This document shows positions 34,432 through 44,019 of a stretch of 64,000 nt of DNA, piece by piece. The position numbers and the translations under genes are program-made. The stretch lies in the NCBI RefSeq assembly GCF_003122325.1, contig NZ_QFBC01000011.1, positions 62,001 to 126,000 on the forward strand, given 5' to 3'. The notes below the pieces were generated by a model that ran no database searches, had not been told where the DNA came from, and saw only the letters and a program-made list of their open reading frames with translations. Position 1 is the stretch's first letter; each line of letters opens with the position of its first letter. The stretch is from Rhizobium album (lineage in GTDB: Bacteria; Pseudomonadota; Alphaproteobacteria; Rhizobiales; Rhizobiaceae).

Positions 34432-34751
34432 AGCTCGACAGTTTGCCCGAGGTTTCGCTTCCAGCTGCCGAAGTCCTTCTCGATCCGCCCACGGAGGCGA
34501 TGCGCTCGCGAGAAACAAAGCGCTCGAACAGGAGGGCGTTGGTCTCGGGATGCCGGAACTGGGCGAGTTGCATGCAAAGGCCGTTGGCAGGCTCTCGGGT
34601 CTTGCTCCAAACGACAGGCAACCCGGATCTCAAGGCCAAATACCACGAACTCCTGCATAAACAGCAAAAATGGACCACAAAACCAGCTTGATCAAAACGG
34701 ATATTTAGCGGCGCAGATCGAGTGGAGAGAACGTGCAGGCTCCCTCGAATT
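34432..34751. other. Intergenic region between convergent amidohydrolase and LysR genes
   Basis: This 320-base gap lies between two converging genes. Short frames run through it on both strands but none has an RBS, a signal peptide or a family pattern. I see no tRNA, insertion element or clear terminator. Confidence 0.5.
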
Positions 34752-35696
34752 TTATCTCGAACATGGCTGAGCTTGCTGAGGATCAAACAGGCCGAACGCG
34801 CTCGCGTCGAGCGTAAGCGCCATCGACCAGAACGCTTCCAGCACCTTTGAACCGGGCGCCTTGTTACGGACCAGCACGATGTCGACCGGCTCGCGCCAGC
34901 CCGGTTCCGCGATTGTCCGGAGTCGCCCCTCCCGCAGGTCGTCATGCGTCAGGCTGAGCGGAAGCCAGGCCAGGCCCTTCCCGCGTAGCGCCATGGCATG
35001 CAGCAGCGCCGCCGACTGCGAGACGAATACGACATCGAAGCCGACATGCGCCAGCGGGCCGGCGATGGCGTCGGCGAAGATCGTTCCGAGCAGCGTTCCT
35101 TCATCATGCGCCAGCAAGGGGATGCGGCGGAGCGGCTCGTCTGGCCCGTATTGCATGACGATGTCGGGGCTTCCCACGGCGACGAGCCAGTCACGAGCGA
35201 CGCTCGTCTGCGCGAAATCAGCGCTTTCCATCCGAACAGGAAAAGCCTCGTGATGGTGGCGCAATAGCAATTGGCATTGTCCACGCGCCAGCATCGCCTT
35301 GGCATCGCGAGCTGGAACGACCGAGACGTTGACGACGGTTTCCTCGGAGCCGTCGCCCGCAAGTCCGAGAAGCATCGGCGCGAAGCCGGCGGCAAGAAGG
35401 TCCATTGTTGCCAGGGCCAGCGAGGTCGAGCCCGTCTGGGCCGCCGCCCGCACGATGCGTTGCGCCGTCTCGATGCCTTCGACCAGCTTGCGTGCCTCGG
35501 GCAAAAAAACTCTGCCGGGATAGGTAAGCTCGACAGGCACGATACTGCGGTCGAAGAGCGGTGCGCCCAGCCAATCCTCCAGCGCGCGGATACGCCGGCT
35601 GAAGGCCGGCTGGGTAAGATTGCGCTGCTCGGCCGTACGCGAAAAGCTGCCCGTTTCCGCCAAGGCCAGAAAGTCGATCAGCCAGGCCGTATCCAT
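34752..35696 (-). CDS. LysR-family transcriptional regulator
   Basis: 314-residue LysR regulator. The N-terminal HTH reads WLIDFLALAETGSFSRTAEQRNLTQPAFSRRIRALEDWLG (shown in parts: FLALAETGSFSRTAEQ and NLTQPAFSRRIRALE), followed by the effector domain (AATMDLLAAGF-type beginning, then GKGLAWLPLSL). The gene is divergent from the binding-protein gene at 35935 with a 238-base AT-rich spacer, the classical LysR arrangement. I infer that it controls the importer at 35935-39971. The ligand is unknown. Confidence 0.92.
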   Translation of the reverse strand: MDTAWLIDFLALAETGSFSRTAEQRNLTQPAFSRRIRALEDWLGAPLFDRSIVPVELTYPGRVFLPEARKLVEGIETAQRIVRAAAQTGSTSLALATMDLLAAGFAPMLLGLAGDGSEETVVNVSVVPARDAKAMLARGQCQLLLRHHHEAFPVRMESADFAQTSVARDWLVAVGSPDIVMQYGPDEPLRRIPLLAHDEGTLLGTIFADAIAGPLAHVGFDVVFVSQSAALLHAMALRGKGLAWLPLSLTHDDLREGRLRTIAEPGWREPVDIVLVRNKAPGSKVLEAFWSMALTLDASAFGLFDPQQAQPCSR

Positions 35697-35934
35697 CAGC
35701 CGGTCATGTCCTGCATAATCTTATGCGTCACAGGCATTGGAGTCCGTCCCTCACACGAGATATGATTATTTGAAACTGAATTCTGCGGCGACCCGATTGT
35801 CAAGTCGCTATGGATTTATTTCAATATTAAATACTGCGTTACGTCTATGATATACGTTATTTTTCCGAGATTTATAAGTATATTTTGAGATTTTCAGCAT
35901 ATTTGCGAATATAAAACTCAGGAAAGGGCGGCAT
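35697..35934. promoter_or_regulatory. AT-rich divergent promoter region of the LysR-controlled importer
   Basis: The 238 bases are strikingly AT-rich compared with both flanking genes, with TATA-like tracts such as TTATAAGTATATTTT and GAATATAAAAC near the importer gene. An ATATACGTTAT stretch resembles a short LysR T-N11-A box. I cannot place a transcription start. It probably holds the divergent lysR and importer promoters. Confidence 0.45.
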
Positions 35935-37053
35935 ATGCTTCGCGTGCGGTGGTTGACCTGGTTGTGCGCGGCTCTGCTTTCGGCATTGCCCATGGCCAAT
36001 GGCGCAATGGCCCGCGAGGATGTCGGCGGGGAACTCGTCGTCTACTCGGCTCCGGGAGTCTCGGCGCTTTTTGAGGCACTGGTCGAGCCATTTGCACAAT
36101 ATACCCAAAACAAGTTCGGTGTAGCCGTCAAGGTCGATATCGTCACAAGGTCCGTCCCGGTCGCCTGGACGACGCTGCAGACGGAATGGCCGAACCCGTC
36201 GGGCGATGTCTACCTTCTCTACGCCGAGCATATGGCCGAGGGTATCAGGCGCGGCTATCTGCAACCGCTCAGGCCGCATTACAGCGACGCCGAATGGACC
36301 CGTTTCGATCCCGAGGCGATGCGCGCCCTGGACGCGGACGGTTATGCCGCACCGTTCATCATGACGGCGATCGTCCTGGCCGTACAGTCTTCGCTGCCGG
36401 AGGACGCCGTGACGGGATGGACCGATCTTCCCGGCGATGCGCTCAAGGGCCGTTTCACCTTCGATTCCGCGATGTCGGTGGGCGCCGGCTACAGCGCGGT
36501 CGCCGCCGCGGCGCTCGTTCAGGGTTCCGACTGGCACGACTGGTTCAAGGACGGCAGGTTCGATGAAGCGGCCGCACGGCCGACCCTCGAACTGATGCGG
36601 CACTGGGCCGGGAACGCGCTGACCATGACGCAGGGGTCCGGAACGATCCGCCCCCTGCTGGCGCGCGGCGAGGCCCTTGCCTCGGCATGGTGGTGGGCCA
36701 ATACGATGCAGGAAATCCGCGACGGCTTGCCGCTGCGCATCGTCTATCCGAAGGAAGGGACCGTGACCGCGGTTCAGCCGGGGCCGGTCGTCACCTCGGT
36801 GACGAAGAATCCGCTGGCCGCGATCGAATGGGTCAAGTTCGCCCATTCGGATTTTTCTGCGCAAGTATCCAGGAAGCTGAACTACCTGGCCCGCATCCCG
36901 CTCACGGGCGAAGACCCGCCGCCGGAATGGAAGGAATTCACAGCCAAGGCGAAGCAGGTGCCGATCGACCGGTTTCGGGCCTCCGTGCTCGACCCCGCCT
37001 ATAAAGAAGCATTCATCGACGCCTATCGGCGTATCGTCCTGCAGCAACAATAG
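35935..37053 (+). CDS. Periplasmic binding protein, Fe(III)/2-aminoethylphosphonate-type ABC importer
   Basis: 372 residues with a signal peptide (ALLSALPMANGAMA-R). The mature start GGELVVYSAPGVSALFEALVEPFAQYT and the later TDLPGDALKGRFTF and GEALASAWWWANTM resemble the AfuA/FbpA and phosphonate-binding group. CAGGAAAGGGCGGCAT precedes the ATG at 35935. It leads the importer operon under LysR. Conserved tyrosines of iron-binding members are not evident, so an organic ligand is as likely as iron. Confidence 0.85.
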   Translation: MLRVRWLTWLCAALLSALPMANGAMAREDVGGELVVYSAPGVSALFEALVEPFAQYTQNKFGVAVKVDIVTRSVPVAWTTLQTEWPNPSGDVYLLYAEHMAEGIRRGYLQPLRPHYSDAEWTRFDPEAMRALDADGYAAPFIMTAIVLAVQSSLPEDAVTGWTDLPGDALKGRFTFDSAMSVGAGYSAVAAAALVQGSDWHDWFKDGRFDEAAARPTLELMRHWAGNALTMTQGSGTIRPLLARGEALASAWWWANTMQEIRDGLPLRIVYPKEGTVTAVQPGPVVTSVTKNPLAAIEWVKFAHSDFSAQVSRKLNYLARIPLTGEDPPPEWKEFTAKAKQVPIDRFRASVLDPAYKEAFIDAYRRIVLQQQ

Positions 37054-37067
37054 CGATCGGACAACTG

Positions 37068-38021
37068 GTGGACGAACCGAGCGAAATCGAAACTGTTGAT
37101 GGGAGAGCCATCGCCGGACGCAACCACCGCTCCGGCATCGCTGTCGCATCGCAGGAGCCTGTCCTGCAACCGGCCGATGCTCGGCGATGGAGGGATCGCC
37201 ACTTCTACCGCGCCTTCACCCTTCCCGCCGTGTCGGTCGCGGTGGGAACGACCGTCCTGCCGCTTGCGCTGCTGCTGTTCTGGAGCCTTGTCGATCAACG
37301 CTCAGGCGAGCCCACGCTTCGTTATTACGTACAGTCGCTCGCCAGCCCCTACTTCGCGCGCACCCTGCTGACCACCATCGTCATGGCAGCCGGCGTGACA
37401 GCCGTGTCGATTGTCCTGGCCCTTCCGGTTGCTTACGTCCTGGCCCGGCACACTTTGCTGCGGAGCGTCCTTGTCCCGGTCATCAGCGTGCCGCGGATGC
37501 TGCCTTTTGTGGTCATCGGTTATGCGATAGTGCTGTTGCTGGCGCCCTATACGGGCGTGATGAACAAGTCGCTCATCGCCGCCGGCATCCTGAGCGAGCC
37601 GGTCTTCATCCTGTTTGGCTGGCCCGGACAGGCGATCGCATTCGGCTACGCCGGCGTCGTCATCGCCATCGCCATCCTGACGGGCGTCTTCATGACCGTC
37701 GATCCGCAACTGGAGGACGCTGCCGTCACGCTAGGCGCGGGTAGGCTCAAGGCCGTGCTGACCGTCAGCATGCCGCTCGCGGCTCCCGGTACGGTCGCTG
37801 CGGCCGCGCTGATCTTCTCGACCGTCGTCACCTCCTATGCGATCCCGGTCATGCTGAACAGTCGGACGCCCTACATGGTGTCGGTGCTCATCTACAACAA
37901 TCTGTATTCGCTGCAGGAGCGCCATCTTGCCTATGCGCAGGCAATCATCGTTACCGCGCTGGCCGTCAGCGTTACCACCGCCGCCCAGTTTTTCCTGTCG
38001 CGGTTCGGGAGCCGGCGATGA
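37068..38021 (+). CDS. ABC transporter permease, first of pair
   Basis: 317-residue permease with a 45-residue charged N-terminal tail before the first TM (about 52-75). EAA loop: LEDAAVTLGAGRLKAVLTVSMPLAAPG. Start GTG 37068 is 14 bases after the binding-protein stop. The stop overlaps the next ATG (38018-38021). Together with the following gene it forms the membrane pore of the importer. Confidence 0.9.
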   Translation: MDEPSEIETVDGRAIAGRNHRSGIAVASQEPVLQPADARRWRDRHFYRAFTLPAVSVAVGTTVLPLALLLFWSLVDQRSGEPTLRYYVQSLASPYFARTLLTTIVMAAGVTAVSIVLALPVAYVLARHTLLRSVLVPVISVPRMLPFVVIGYAIVLLLAPYTGVMNKSLIAAGILSEPVFILFGWPGQAIAFGYAGVVIAIAILTGVFMTVDPQLEDAAVTLGAGRLKAVLTVSMPLAAPGTVAAAALIFSTVVTSYAIPVMLNSRTPYMVSVLIYNNLYSLQERHLAYAQAIIVTALAVSVTTAAQFFLSRFGSRR

Positions 38022-38848
38022 CGGGCGGCGGATTTCGGGCCGGCATCCCGGTCGGCCGGCTCGCGCTGATGGCCTATGTCCTTTTGATGCTGGCGCTGCT
38101 GGCATTTCCCATAGGCCTCCTTGTCGTCGCCTCGTTTCAGGGAGGGATGAAGTCGACCTCCGGTCTGGACGGCTGGTCGCTGAGCGCCTATGCGGCTGTT
38201 CCCCCGGATTATTGGGGCGCCTTGTGGTTTACGGTCGAATGCGCCTTCCTGGCGACGGCCCTTGTGTTCGTCGTGGCAATCCCGGCGGCCTGGGGGCTCG
38301 TGCGCGGAAACCTGCGTGAACGCCGCTTCGTCAGCGCACTGGTACTTCTGCCCGACTCCGTGCCATCCATTACCCTTGGCATCGCGCTGCTGGCCCTGTT
38401 CGTTCCGCTGGGGCTCTCCAACAGCTTCGCCGGGATCGTCGTTGCGCTAACCGTCACCAGCCTGTCGCTGGCCCTGCGCTTTACGGAAGCCCTGCTGGAA
38501 GGCGTACCGGAAGAATTGGAACAGGCGGCGGTAACGATGGGCGCTAGTCGCGTCACGGCGGTGGTGACGGTCGTCCTGCCGCTTCTGGCACCCGGCCTCG
38601 CCATCGCGGCCCTGTTCATCTTCGTGCAAAATCTGGTCGCGTTCGAACTGCTTCTCTTCATTGCCGGCCCACGCGCGACGCCGATCTCCGTCCGGCTTTT
38701 CACCGATATCGTCGACCGTGGCGTGCTGCCGCAGGCGATCGCAATGTCGGCCATCCTCGTTTATATCGGGATCGCCTTCCATACGCTGGTCGCAATGACG
38801 GTCGGTGCGCGCTACCTTGCGGGCAGCACCATGTCGCGGAAAGGATGA
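38018..38848 (+). CDS. ABC transporter permease, second of pair
   Basis: 276-residue permease with six TM segments and EAA loop LEQAAVTMGASRVTAVVTVVLPLLAPG. It overlaps the first permease gene by four bases. The ATPase gene starts four bases after its stop. The order binding protein, permease, permease, ATPase is that of Fe/phosphonate-like importers. Confidence 0.9.
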   Translation: MTGGGFRAGIPVGRLALMAYVLLMLALLAFPIGLLVVASFQGGMKSTSGLDGWSLSAYAAVPPDYWGALWFTVECAFLATALVFVVAIPAAWGLVRGNLRERRFVSALVLLPDSVPSITLGIALLALFVPLGLSNSFAGIVVALTVTSLSLALRFTEALLEGVPEELEQAAVTMGASRVTAVVTVVLPLLAPGLAIAALFIFVQNLVAFELLLFIAGPRATPISVRLFTDIVDRGVLPQAIAMSAILVYIGIAFHTLVAMTVGARYLAGSTMSRKG

Positions 38849-38852
38849 CGGT

Positions 38853-39971
38853 ATGCTGTACGGAAGGTTGGGGCAGAAGGTTCAGGTCCGGCATCTCAGC
38901 AAGTCCTTCGGCAAGGTCTCCGCCCTGCAGGACCTGAGTTTCGATGTCGAGCCCGGTGAACTCGTCGCGTTCCTCGGCCCCAGCGGTTGCGGGAAGACGA
39001 CGGCCCTCAAGACGATCGCCGGCCTGCTCCCCGGCCATGGCGGAGAGATATCGTTCGGCGGAGAGCGTATAGATCATCTGCCGCCCAACAGGCGCAATAT
39101 CGGGCTGGTTTTCCAAAACTACTCGCTGTTTCCGCACATGACGGTGAACGAGAATATCGGTTATGGCCTTCGCATGCGGCGCTGGTCTGCGGAGCGGCGC
39201 ATGGCGCGGGTCCGGGAGATGCTGGCGCTGGCGCGACTGGAGGGGTTGGGCGAGCGCAAGCCGGAACAACTCAGCGGCGGCCAGCAGCAGCGTGTCGCCC
39301 TGGTGCGCGCCATGGCCTTCATGCCCGACCTGCTGCTTCTGGACGAACCGCTGTCGAACCTCGACGCCGGCCTGCGCGAAGACGTACGCACCGATATGCG
39401 CAATATTCAGCGCCGCACCCGCCAGACGACCATCCTCGTCACGCATGATCAGGAAGAAGCCCTGGTCATGAGCGACCGTATCGTTCTCATGAACCAGGGC
39501 CGCGTTGAACAGATCGATTCGCCCGAGCAGCTTTATTCGATGCCCGCGACGGAGTTCGCGGCACGGTTCATCGGCCGGGGTAATATTTTCCATGGGGCCT
39601 ATCTGCGTGACGGCGACAAGGATGCCGTGCGGATCGAAGGCCTCGATACGCCCTTGCCGGCAAGTACCAGGGCGCCTGCGGTCGGCCCTTCGGGGTCTCC
39701 GGTGGCCGCCTGCATACAGCCGGAACAGATCGTGGTGCGTGCACGCAACGACATCGAAACGCTGAAGGCGCATTGGCCGGGCGCCTTCATCACGACCGGG
39801 AAGATCGTCGATATCGCTTTCCACGGCGGCTCGAGCGTCCTGCATCTCGATGTGGAGAGAGCCGGCCTCATCAAATGTCGTCGGCCGGTCGCGGAGGTCC
39901 AGGGTCTGTGCTTTGGTGATCGCGTCGTCGTGGGTATTCTCGACTGCCATCTCATGCCGCGGAGCGAATAA
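38853..39971 (+). CDS. ABC transporter ATPase of the LysR-linked importer
   Basis: 372-residue ATPase with Walker A GPSGCGKTT, Q-loop FQNYSLFPHM, signature LSGGQQQR, Walker B LLLLDEP and switch VTHDQEEA. The C-terminal region (ACIQPEQIVVRARNDIE, KIVDIAFHGGSSVLHL) is a TOBE domain. ATG 38853 follows AAAGGATGACGGT. It closes the four-gene importer operon. Confidence 0.92.
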   Translation: MLYGRLGQKVQVRHLSKSFGKVSALQDLSFDVEPGELVAFLGPSGCGKTTALKTIAGLLPGHGGEISFGGERIDHLPPNRRNIGLVFQNYSLFPHMTVNENIGYGLRMRRWSAERRMARVREMLALARLEGLGERKPEQLSGGQQQRVALVRAMAFMPDLLLLDEPLSNLDAGLREDVRTDMRNIQRRTRQTTILVTHDQEEALVMSDRIVLMNQGRVEQIDSPEQLYSMPATEFAARFIGRGNIFHGAYLRDGDKDAVRIEGLDTPLPASTRAPAVGPSGSPVAACIQPEQIVVRARNDIETLKAHWPGAFITTGKIVDIAFHGGSSVLHLDVERAGLIKCRRPVAEVQGLCFGDRVVVGILDCHLMPRSE

Positions 39972-40255
39972 AGCTTCAGCCATAAGAATCCGGCGTAGTG
40001 TTGCATAATATAATGCGGCATCGGCATTGGATTGAATAATCACAACAATGCTAGCGTCCAGATACAGATAATATAACTGTTTTTCAGAATGACTTGGACG
40101 ATCTGCAGTATTCGTTATTGCGGAAGGGATTTTCTGCGATTTCGTTTGGCAGATACTCTGTCGTTCCAGTGAACGGGCAGAAAATGACTCATTCCGGAAA
40201 AGGGTTGTTGGCTATTTTAAAAAGGCCAGGCGTCGGCGCGGCGCGGGAGGGGCGC

Positions 40256-41116
40256 ATGATCGACAGGACGGCTCCATTCGGTGGGAACCACGACGAATCT
40301 CCCGGCAACGCGTTGGCGCGCTGGCAATGCCGGTACGGCGCTTATCTGCTCCGCCTGCTCATCGGCACGCTGGCGCCGTTTGTTGTTGCCTGCCCGCTGG
40401 TGGCGGCGGACAGCGAGGTTCCGTCTCAGGAGATGATCGTCGATGCCGCGATCGTCCTGGCGGCGGATGTCTCTTCGTCCATCGATGTGGATCAGGCCAG
40501 GATGCAGAGGATCGGCCATGCAGAGGCATTGCGTTCGCCGGAGGTGAAGGCCGCGATCCGGGACGGCTTCGTCGGGTGCATCGCCGTCACGTATATCGAA
40601 TGGTCCAGCGTCGGTTCGACGCGTACCGTGCTTCCGTGGACCCGGCTGTGCGATGACGGTGACGCGAACATCGCCGCTGACGAGATCATGCACCGTGCCG
40701 ATGACGGCTCAGAGCGTATCGGCAGCGGGCGGACCTCGTTGTCCTTTGCTCTCGAAGCCTCTGGCTTCTTGCTTGATCACTTCCCCGGTGAGGCGACGCG
40801 CAAGATCATCGACGTGTCTTCCAACGGAACGAACAATGATGGATTGCCTGTCGCCGAGGCCAGGGATCGCGTTGTCCAGAAGGGCTACACTATCAACGGC
40901 ATCGTCCTTGCGCGTGAAGAGCAAGGCGTGACGTCGGATCTTGCGGATTATTTCCGGCAGATGGTCATTGGCGGCCCTTGGGCGTTTGTGGCTGTGCCGG
41001 ACCGGCCCTTCGACTATGTCACGGCCATTCGCCGCAAGCTCATAAGGGAGATCAGCGGGATCGGCCATCGAGGAGACAACAGATCGATTTACCTCGTGGT
41101 GGACGACAGGGGATGA
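40256..41116 (+). CDS. DUF1194 (VWA-like) protein
   Basis: 286 residues with an N-terminal membrane segment or signal (LLRLLIGTLAPFVVACPLVAA), indicating export. The rest is DUF1194, a VWA-like domain with AAIVLAADVSSSIDVDQARMQ in place of the MIDAS DxSxS, IGSGRTSLSFAL and ATRKIIDVSSNGTNNDG. GGGAGGGGCGC precedes ATG 40256. DUF1194 has no known function. Here it precedes a novel transporter pair by only four bases, suggesting a shared transcript. Confidence 0.82.
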   Translation: MIDRTAPFGGNHDESPGNALARWQCRYGAYLLRLLIGTLAPFVVACPLVAADSEVPSQEMIVDAAIVLAADVSSSIDVDQARMQRIGHAEALRSPEVKAAIRDGFVGCIAVTYIEWSSVGSTRTVLPWTRLCDDGDANIAADEIMHRADDGSERIGSGRTSLSFALEASGFLLDHFPGEATRKIIDVSSNGTNNDGLPVAEARDRVVQKGYTINGIVLAREEQGVTSDLADYFRQMVIGGPWAFVAVPDRPFDYVTAIRRKLIREISGIGHRGDNRSIYLVVDDRG

Positions 41117-41120
41117 GGCC

Positions 41121-42749
41121 ATGAACGATAGCGTCAAAAGGAGCATCGGGGCTGAAACGCAATCGGCTGGCTTCCTCCGCAGCGCGGGCATTCGCGCGGT
41201 GGAACCCGGCATGCTCTACAATCTCGGTAATGTTCTGGGCTTTGTCGTTGGACTTGTTGTCGCGCTCTTCATGGAGGCTTCCGGGAGTGCGGACACAACG
41301 CTATGGGGCCGGACCGTGGCGCATGTCGCGGGAAGCCCCGCCGCCACGGCATTGACTGTCGCCACGGCCGTATTTTTCTGGGGCGGGATCGTCTACACGA
41401 AGGCTTGGTCGCACGGTCCGCCGCCTGTTCCGGGGCTCAACCAATGGGGCGATGTGCTTTCCGGCATCGGCGCGATTATCCTGGGTATCGGCCTGGTCAT
41501 GCTGGGAAATCCATGGCTGGCCGCGTCTGCGGGCGCCCTGCACGCAGTCGGAAAATTCGGCAGTGCGGCGAACTGCGCGGTCGTGTCGCGGGATGCGCTC
41601 GTCTCCGAGCGAGCCGGTGCCTTCTTCAAGGATTTGGTATTGGTAAGCCGCGCGCCTGCCATCCTCGCCGGCGCTTCTGCCCTGTGGGGCGAGCTTGTGG
41701 TTCAGCAAAGCATGCAAGGATCGCTGTTGGCCCTGAGCTTCATGATCTGCTGCATGATATGGGCGGCGGCCGACTGGATGCTGTTGTCGCCGCAAGGCTG
41801 GATCAGGACAACCACGGCCTCTCTTTTCGAAAGAGTCGAAGGTCTGAGCAGATCCATGCAGCGTTGTTTCCTTTCTGCCATCATGTTCCGCAGACCCGCT
41901 TTGATAACGGCCATCACCTTGCTGGCCGCTCTCGTTTTCTCAAGGCCGATGCCATCCGTGGCGGCCTCTAACTCCGCGATCGAGCGTATCCTTGATAAGG
42001 GGGTGCTGACCGTCGCGATGTTCGGCGAGGACGTGCCGCCGTTCTTCTACACGGACGATGCCGGCAATCTCGCCGGCATCGATCCGAGCCTTGCACGCGA
42101 CATCGCTGCCAAACTCGGCGTGCGAGTGGTTTTCGACAGGTCGGCGACGACCTTCGACGGCGTCGTGGAAAAGGTGCGGGCGGGAGATGCCGACATCGCC
42201 GTCAGCCTGCTCAGCGATACGCTGGAGCGGGCGGTCCGCGTCAGCTTCAGCCGCAGCTATGTCAGCGTCCGACAGTTCATGCTGATCAACCGGCTGGAAT
42301 TCGCCAAGCTGGCCGCTGCGCGCGGGGCGGCCAGTGCCGCCATTCCGGTCGCAACGCTGCTCGACGATCCCACCGCGCGCATCGGCGTCATCAGCGGCAC
42401 CTCCTATGTCGGTTTCCTCAGCCAGGATTTCCCGAAGGCGAAGATGGAGGAATTCGCCGACTGGGACACGATGCTCGCCGCAGTGAAGGCCGGTGCGCTG
42501 GTCGCGCTCATGTATGACGAGATCGAGATCGGCAACTGGCGTCACGCCGATCCGGCCGGCTCGCTCGATCTTCGGCCTTTCCATCTTGCCGGCCATCCGG
42601 ACACGATCGCCATCGCGATGCGCCGGGAGGACCAGGACCTGAAAGCCTGGATCGATCTCTATCTGGGCAAGATCGCTGAGAGCGGTTTCCTGCCGTCTCT
42701 GCTGGACACCTATCTCTATTCTTCCGACAAGGGCCTCGCCAATGATTGA
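41121..42749 (+). CDS. Fusion of an N-terminal multi-TM domain and a periplasmic SBP_bac_3-type binding domain
   Basis: 542 residues. Roughly residues 30-225 hold several hydrophobic segments (for example 31-52, 75-94, 111-128, 201-222) of no family I recognise. A last TM (about 259-281) ends RPMPSVAAS, and from about 284 a type-II periplasmic binding domain begins (IERILDKGVLTVAMFGEDVPPFFY, split as IERILDKGVLTV and AMFGEDVPPFFY; then GIDPSLARDIAAKLGV and GDADIAVSLLSDTLERA). That domain normally delivers amino acids to ABC importers. Here it is membrane-tethered and the following gene, overlapping by eight bases, is a secondary symporter. Confidence 0.82.
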   Translation: MNDSVKRSIGAETQSAGFLRSAGIRAVEPGMLYNLGNVLGFVVGLVVALFMEASGSADTTLWGRTVAHVAGSPAATALTVATAVFFWGGIVYTKAWSHGPPPVPGLNQWGDVLSGIGAIILGIGLVMLGNPWLAASAGALHAVGKFGSAANCAVVSRDALVSERAGAFFKDLVLVSRAPAILAGASALWGELVVQQSMQGSLLALSFMICCMIWAAADWMLLSPQGWIRTTTASLFERVEGLSRSMQRCFLSAIMFRRPALITAITLLAALVFSRPMPSVAASNSAIERILDKGVLTVAMFGEDVPPFFYTDDAGNLAGIDPSLARDIAAKLGVRVVFDRSATTFDGVVEKVRAGDADIAVSLLSDTLERAVRVSFSRSYVSVRQFMLINRLEFAKLAAARGAASAAIPVATLLDDPTARIGVISGTSYVGFLSQDFPKAKMEEFADWDTMLAAVKAGALVALMYDEIEIGNWRHADPAGSLDLRPFHLAGHPDTIAIAMRREDQDLKAWIDLYLGKIAESGFLPSLLDTYLYSSDKGLAND

Positions 42750-44019
42750 AACCGCCAGGCGTCGCCTCGCCACCGTTCTGCTGCACCCCGGTAGTGTCTT
42801 CGCCGGCCTCATTGCAGGCGGCTTTTACGGATGGCTCGATGCGGGCGCGACGCCGCTTGTCGAGTTCATGGGGCATCTCTACCTGCGGCTCCTGCAGATG
42901 TGCGTCATTCCCCTGCTGTTTTCGGCAGTGGTCATGGGGCTCGCCAAGCTTTTTTCCAGCGGTTCGGCGCGCCGATATGTCGGCCGGCTCGCAGGCCTGT
43001 TTGCAGCCGGATTGCTGCTTGCCGGCGGTCTCGGCCTGTTTCTCGGCGAAGTGGGCCAGCCGGGCGCCAATCTCCAGAATGGGGCGCGGCAGGTGATCGG
43101 CCAGGCCGTCTTTCGCGCCGAGGCGGCGAGCGGGACGACAAACGGGGCCAGCCTGCAGGATATCGCCATCGGCATCGTTCCCGACAACATCTTCCTGGCC
43201 TTCAGCAGCGGCAACATGCTCGCCATCCTGTTCTTCGCCCTGCTGTTCGGCGTGGCGCTCGGCTCGCTCGACAGCGACAAGTCCGAGCGGGCGATCTTCC
43301 TGTTTGAAAGCGTCTATGAGACGCTCATGACGATCATCGGCTGGCTCGTCTACCTCTTGCCGGCCGGGCTCTTCTGCCTCGCCTACAGCCAAGTGTCGGC
43401 TATCGGTTTGCCAATCCTGAGCGCCCTGCTCAAGCTCGTGCTACTGATCTATGCCGGCGGGTTCGCCCTCGTGCTCATCTGCCTGCTCACTGCCTGGTGG
43501 CGGCTTGGCGGCGATTTCCGGCGCCCGGTTTCGGCTTTACGCGAGGCGACATTCGTGGCCTTCGGAGCCGCGAGCAGCTTTGCCGCCCTGCCGGCGGCGC
43601 TGCGCGGATTGAAGACCGACCTCGGTTTGGATCGCCATGTGGTCGATCTCGTCATGCCGCTCGGCATCACGCTCAATCCGCCGGGTTCGGTGTTCCATTT
43701 CGCGATTGCCACTGTGTTCCTTGCCAATCTTTACGGCGTCGAGCTCGACGCGGGCCAGATGGCCTTTGTTCTGGTGGCCTCGGTTCTCGCGGGGCTTGCC
43801 GCAGCGGGTGCTCCGGGCGTGGCTGCGCTTTCGATGATGTCGCTGATCCTCGTTCCGCTCGGCCTGCCGGTAGAGGTGGCGATCATTCTGCTTGTGGCGA
43901 TCGATCCGATCGTCGACCCGGTGTTGACGGTGGTGTGCAGGCGAATGCTGCCACGACGATCCTTCTCGCCGGTGCAGACACTCACGGGAGTCGAATTCAA
44001 TCGGATCGGGAGGTCTTGA
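42742..44019 (+). CDS. DAACS-like (dicarboxylate/amino acid:cation) symporter, divergent
   Basis: 425-residue membrane protein of the sodium:dicarboxylate symporter fold. TM blocks align with GltP-type transporters, including FGAASSFAALPAALRGL (usually SSSATLP) and LGITLNPPGSVFHFAIATVFLANLYG (usually LGATINMDGT...; shown in parts LGITLNPPGSV and FHFAIATVFLANLYG). The NMDGT cation/substrate motif therefore reads NPPGS, and the substrate-Asp/Arg region of the last TM is also changed (DPIVDPVLTVVCRRM). The binding-domain fusion upstream overlaps it by eight bases. I infer a binding-protein-dependent secondary transporter with altered substrate. Confidence 0.83.
   Translation: MIETARRRLATVLLHPGSVFAGLIAGGFYGWLDAGATPLVEFMGHLYLRLLQMCVIPLLFSAVVMGLAKLFSSGSARRYVGRLAGLFAAGLLLAGGLGLFLGEVGQPGANLQNGARQVIGQAVFRAEAASGTTNGASLQDIAIGIVPDNIFLAFSSGNMLAILFFALLFGVALGSLDSDKSERAIFLFESVYETLMTIIGWLVYLLPAGLFCLAYSQVSAIGLPILSALLKLVLLIYAGGFALVLICLLTAWWRLGGDFRRPVSALREATFVAFGAASSFAALPAALRGLKTDLGLDRHVVDLVMPLGITLNPPGSVFHFAIATVFLANLYGVELDAGQMAFVLVASVLAGLAAAGAPGVAALSMMSLILVPLGLPVEVAIILLVAIDPIVDPVLTVVCRRMLPRRSFSPVQTLTGVEFNRIGRS

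Noticed and set aside
34432-34751. Transposase-like fragment in the amidohydrolase/LysR gap
   Set aside because: A short basic stretch (LRGRIEKDFGSWKRN) recalls transposase ends, but there are no terminal repeats and no other transposase motif.
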